A stretch of 64,000 bases of DNA from Geobacteraceae bacterium (GTDB lineage Bacteria; Desulfobacterota; Desulfuromonadia; Geobacterales; Geobacteraceae). The first letter of the stretch is position 1, and each line of letters starts with the position of its first letter. The stretch covers positions 1 through 64,000 of the forward strand of contig JARKPN010000101.1 in assembly GCA_029975275.1 (NCBI GenBank), given 5' to 3'. This document shows positions 62,621 to 64,000 of this stretch, in pieces. The notes beneath the pieces were generated by a model. That model made no database searches. It had not been told where the DNA came from and saw nothing but the letters and a program-made list of their open reading frames with translations. A program made the translations under genes and the position numbers.

Positions 62621-63619
62621 ATGTCGCTTCGAATCGCTATAAACGGCTTCGGCCGGATCGGCCGGATGGTGCTGAGGCAGGCGCTGCGGGAAAAGGATCT
62701 TGAGGTCGTGGCAATCAACGACCTGAGCGAGCCGAAGATCCTGGCGCACCTTTTCAAACACGATTCCGTGCACGGCGCCTTTCCCGGCAAGGTGGAAACC
62801 CTGGATGGCGGTATCTCCATAAACGGCAAGACAGTCAAGGTATGCTCCATGAAGAACCCGGGCGAGCTCCCCTGGAAGAGCGAGGCCATAGACGTTGTGT
62901 TGGAGTCTACGGGTCACTTCACCACCCGGGACCAGGCCGAACTGCACCTGAAGGCAGGCGCCGGCAAGGTCATCATTTCCGCACCCGCCACCGATCCGGA
63001 CATCACCATCGTCATGGGCGTCAACGACAGCATGTACGACCCGGAGCGGCACTTCATCATCTCCAATGCCTCCTGCACCACCAACTGCCTGGCGCCGGTC
63101 GCCAAGGTGCTGCATGAGAATTTCGGCATCGAAAAGGGGCTGGTCACCACTATCCATTCCTATACCAACGACCAGCGGATCCTGGATCTCCCGCACAAGG
63201 ACCTGCGGAGGGCCAGGGCGGCCGCCCTTTCCATGATCCCCACCGCCACCGGGGCCGCCCGGGCCATCTCCCTCGTACTTCCCGACCTGAGAGGGAAGCT
63301 GGACGGCATGGCCATCAGGGTACCGACCCCCAACGTCTCGGTGGTGGACCTGGTGGCCCTCCTCTCCCGGAAGGCCGAGGCGGGCAAGGTCAATGCAGCC
63401 CTGAAAAAGGCATCAAGAGGAAGCCTCAAAGGGATCCTCGGCTACTGCGACGAGCCGCTGGTCTCCATCGACTTCAACGGCAATCCGCTTTCCTCCATCG
63501 TCGACGCCCAGTCCACCAAGGTCATGGATGGGAACATGGTGAAGATCCTCTCCTGGTACGACAATGAATCCGGATTTTCCCACCGGCTCATCGACCTGAT
63601 GCGGCTGGTGGCCAGGTAA
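62621..63619 (+). CDS. gap: Glyceraldehyde-3-phosphate dehydrogenase, type I
   Basis: The NAD-linked glycolytic/gluconeogenic dehydrogenase, a tetramer. The 332-residue product has the Rossmann motif [14 protein letters not shown] (about 7-20), the active-site Cys152 in [40 protein letters not shown] with the catalytic histidine, the phosphate-site block ATGAAR, and [28 protein letters not shown] precedes the ATG. pgk follows 73 bases later, with a REP-like hairpin in the spacer. Confidence 0.97.
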   Translation: MSLRIAINGFGRIGRMVLRQALREKDLEVVAINDLSEPKILAHLFKHDSVHGAFPGKVETLDGGISINGKTVKVCSMKNPGELPWKSEAIDVVLESTGHFTTRDQAELHLKAGAGKVIISAPATDPDITIVMGVNDSMYDPERHFIISNASCTTNCLAPVAKVLHENFGIEKGLVTTIHSYTNDQRILDLPHKDLRRARAAALSMIPTATGAARAISLVLPDLRGKLDGMAIRVPTPNVSVVDLVALLSRKAEAGKVNAALKKASRGSLKGILGYCDEPLVSIDFNGNPLSSIVDAQSTKVMDGNMVKILSWYDNESGFSHRLIDLMRLVAR

Positions 63620-63632
63620 GCAAAGACAACCC

Positions 63633-63663
63633 CCTGAATCAGTGGAGCCTTCACGGATTCAGG
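63633..63663 (+). repeat. REP-like 31-base hairpin, copy 2 (gap-pgk spacer)
   Basis: CCTGAATC (63633-63640) pairs with GATTCAGG (63656-63663). The element matches the minus-strand reading of 47498-47528 in 28 of 31 positions and, like that copy, lies in the spacer of a co-directional gene pair. No T-run follows. Confidence 0.65.
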
Positions 63664-63692
63664 CCATCATAAATCAGCGAGGGAGTGCTCTA

Positions 63693-64000
63693 ATGGCAAT
63701 ACGCTACATCGATGAGGTCAGCGACCTGGCCGGGAAACGGGTGTTTATCCGGGTGGACTTCAACGTTCCCCTGGACGACAAGGGGAACATCACCGACGAT
63801 ACGCGCATCAGGGCCGTGCTGCCGACCGTCAACTACGCCCTGGACTGCCATGCCAAGGTCATCGTGGCCTCACACCTGGGGCGACCCAAGGGCGAGAAAA
63901 ACACCAAATTCTCCATGGCGCCGGCGGCCAAGAGGCTCTCCCGGCTGCTGGACAAGGAAGTGACGCTGGCCCCGGACTGCATCGGGAGCGAGGTGCAGGC
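63693..64000 (+). CDS. pgk: Phosphoglycerate kinase, N-terminal part
   Basis: Transfers phosphate between 1,3-bisphosphoglycerate and ADP. About 102 codons are present before the right edge. Seen are [39 protein letters not shown], with the substrate-binding VDFNVP and arginine, and [20 protein letters not shown], the second substrate-binding block. Gene order gap-pgk supports the call. The remaining three-quarters lies outside the window. Confidence 0.95.
   Translation, partial: MAIRYIDEVSDLAGKRVFIRVDFNVPLDDKGNITDDTRIRAVLPTVNYALDCHAKVIVASHLGRPKGEKNTKFSMAPAAKRLSRLLDKEVTLAPDCIGSEVQ

Overview
The window looks like a stretch of a Geobacter-type chromosome (order Geobacterales, Desulfobacterota). 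This rests on gene order and protein character, not on a database search. Supporting signs are the rimP-nusA-ylxR-infB-rbfA-nrnA-truB-rpsO-pnp run continuing into an M16 peptidase and dut, a glnB-glnA pair with a -24/-12 promoter, pyrK-pyrD beside rimI, a purine cluster with a PurS-PurL fusion, and a DHH-CBS-nucleotidyltransferase fusion. Both strands are densely coded with short spacers. I see no insertion sequence, prophage, CRISPR array, tRNA or rRNA. Almost every gene is housekeeping, so the novelty is in small elements between genes and in a few odd or broken genes.

Layout. 1-1791 (minus): queD, queE and a creatininase-family gene cut by the left edge. 1921-5456 (plus): lytic transglycosylase, pgsA, nadB, chorismate mutase and a free-standing DAHP-synthase regulatory domain. 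5466-8600 (minus): MEMO-like protein, scpB, scpA, a decayed 3' end of trpS, and an M50 protease. 8726-10677 (minus): the glnB-glnA nitrogen operon with its terminator and a sigma-54 promoter. 11190-11939 (plus): an M23 peptidase. 11953-25400 (minus): HAD phosphatase, VanZ-like protein, Sua5/YciO protein, dut, M16 peptidase, pnp, rpsO, truB, nrnA, rbfA, infB, ylxR, nusA and rimP. 25485-33157 (plus): hisI-hisG, a membrane methyltransferase with a two-component system, and bioB-bioD-bioA behind a BirA-type operator. 33218-39586 (minus): the DHH-CBS-nucleotidyltransferase, a response regulator, an MlaF-like ATPase, a 33-residue membrane microprotein, a GNAT-like protein and AcuC. 39674-40892 (plus): a small orphan transcript, mazG and a DnaA-box cluster. 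41090-45363 (minus): ogt, murJ and a YyaL/DUF255 protein. 45593-46462 (plus): L,D-transpeptidase. 46550-50262 (minus): pyrD, pyrK, rimI and pcnB. 50381-52112 (plus): purM-purN. 52081-62062 (minus): YkgJ-type protein, pyrE, purF, purQ, purL, an MscS channel, purB and a WalJ-like hydrolase. 62621-64000 (plus): gap and the start of pgk.

How the genes work together. The translation and RNA-turnover block (rimP to pnp) appears to be controlled by a terminator-like hairpin in the rimP leader and by tandem terminators plus a stem-loop between rpsO and pnp. Nitrogen assimilation is regulated through sigma-54, PII uridylylation and GS adenylylation. Purine genes are split over two facing blocks that share the region with pyrimidine genes. 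Biotin synthesis is one operon with its own operator.

Most worth a second look: the deleted trpS, the acuC/GNAT-like pair, the 33-residue membrane protein, the small transcript with a possible ATT-start peptide before mazG, the four-box DnaA cluster, the free FXD domain, and a 31-base hairpin repeated in the same transcriptional sense in two operon spacers.
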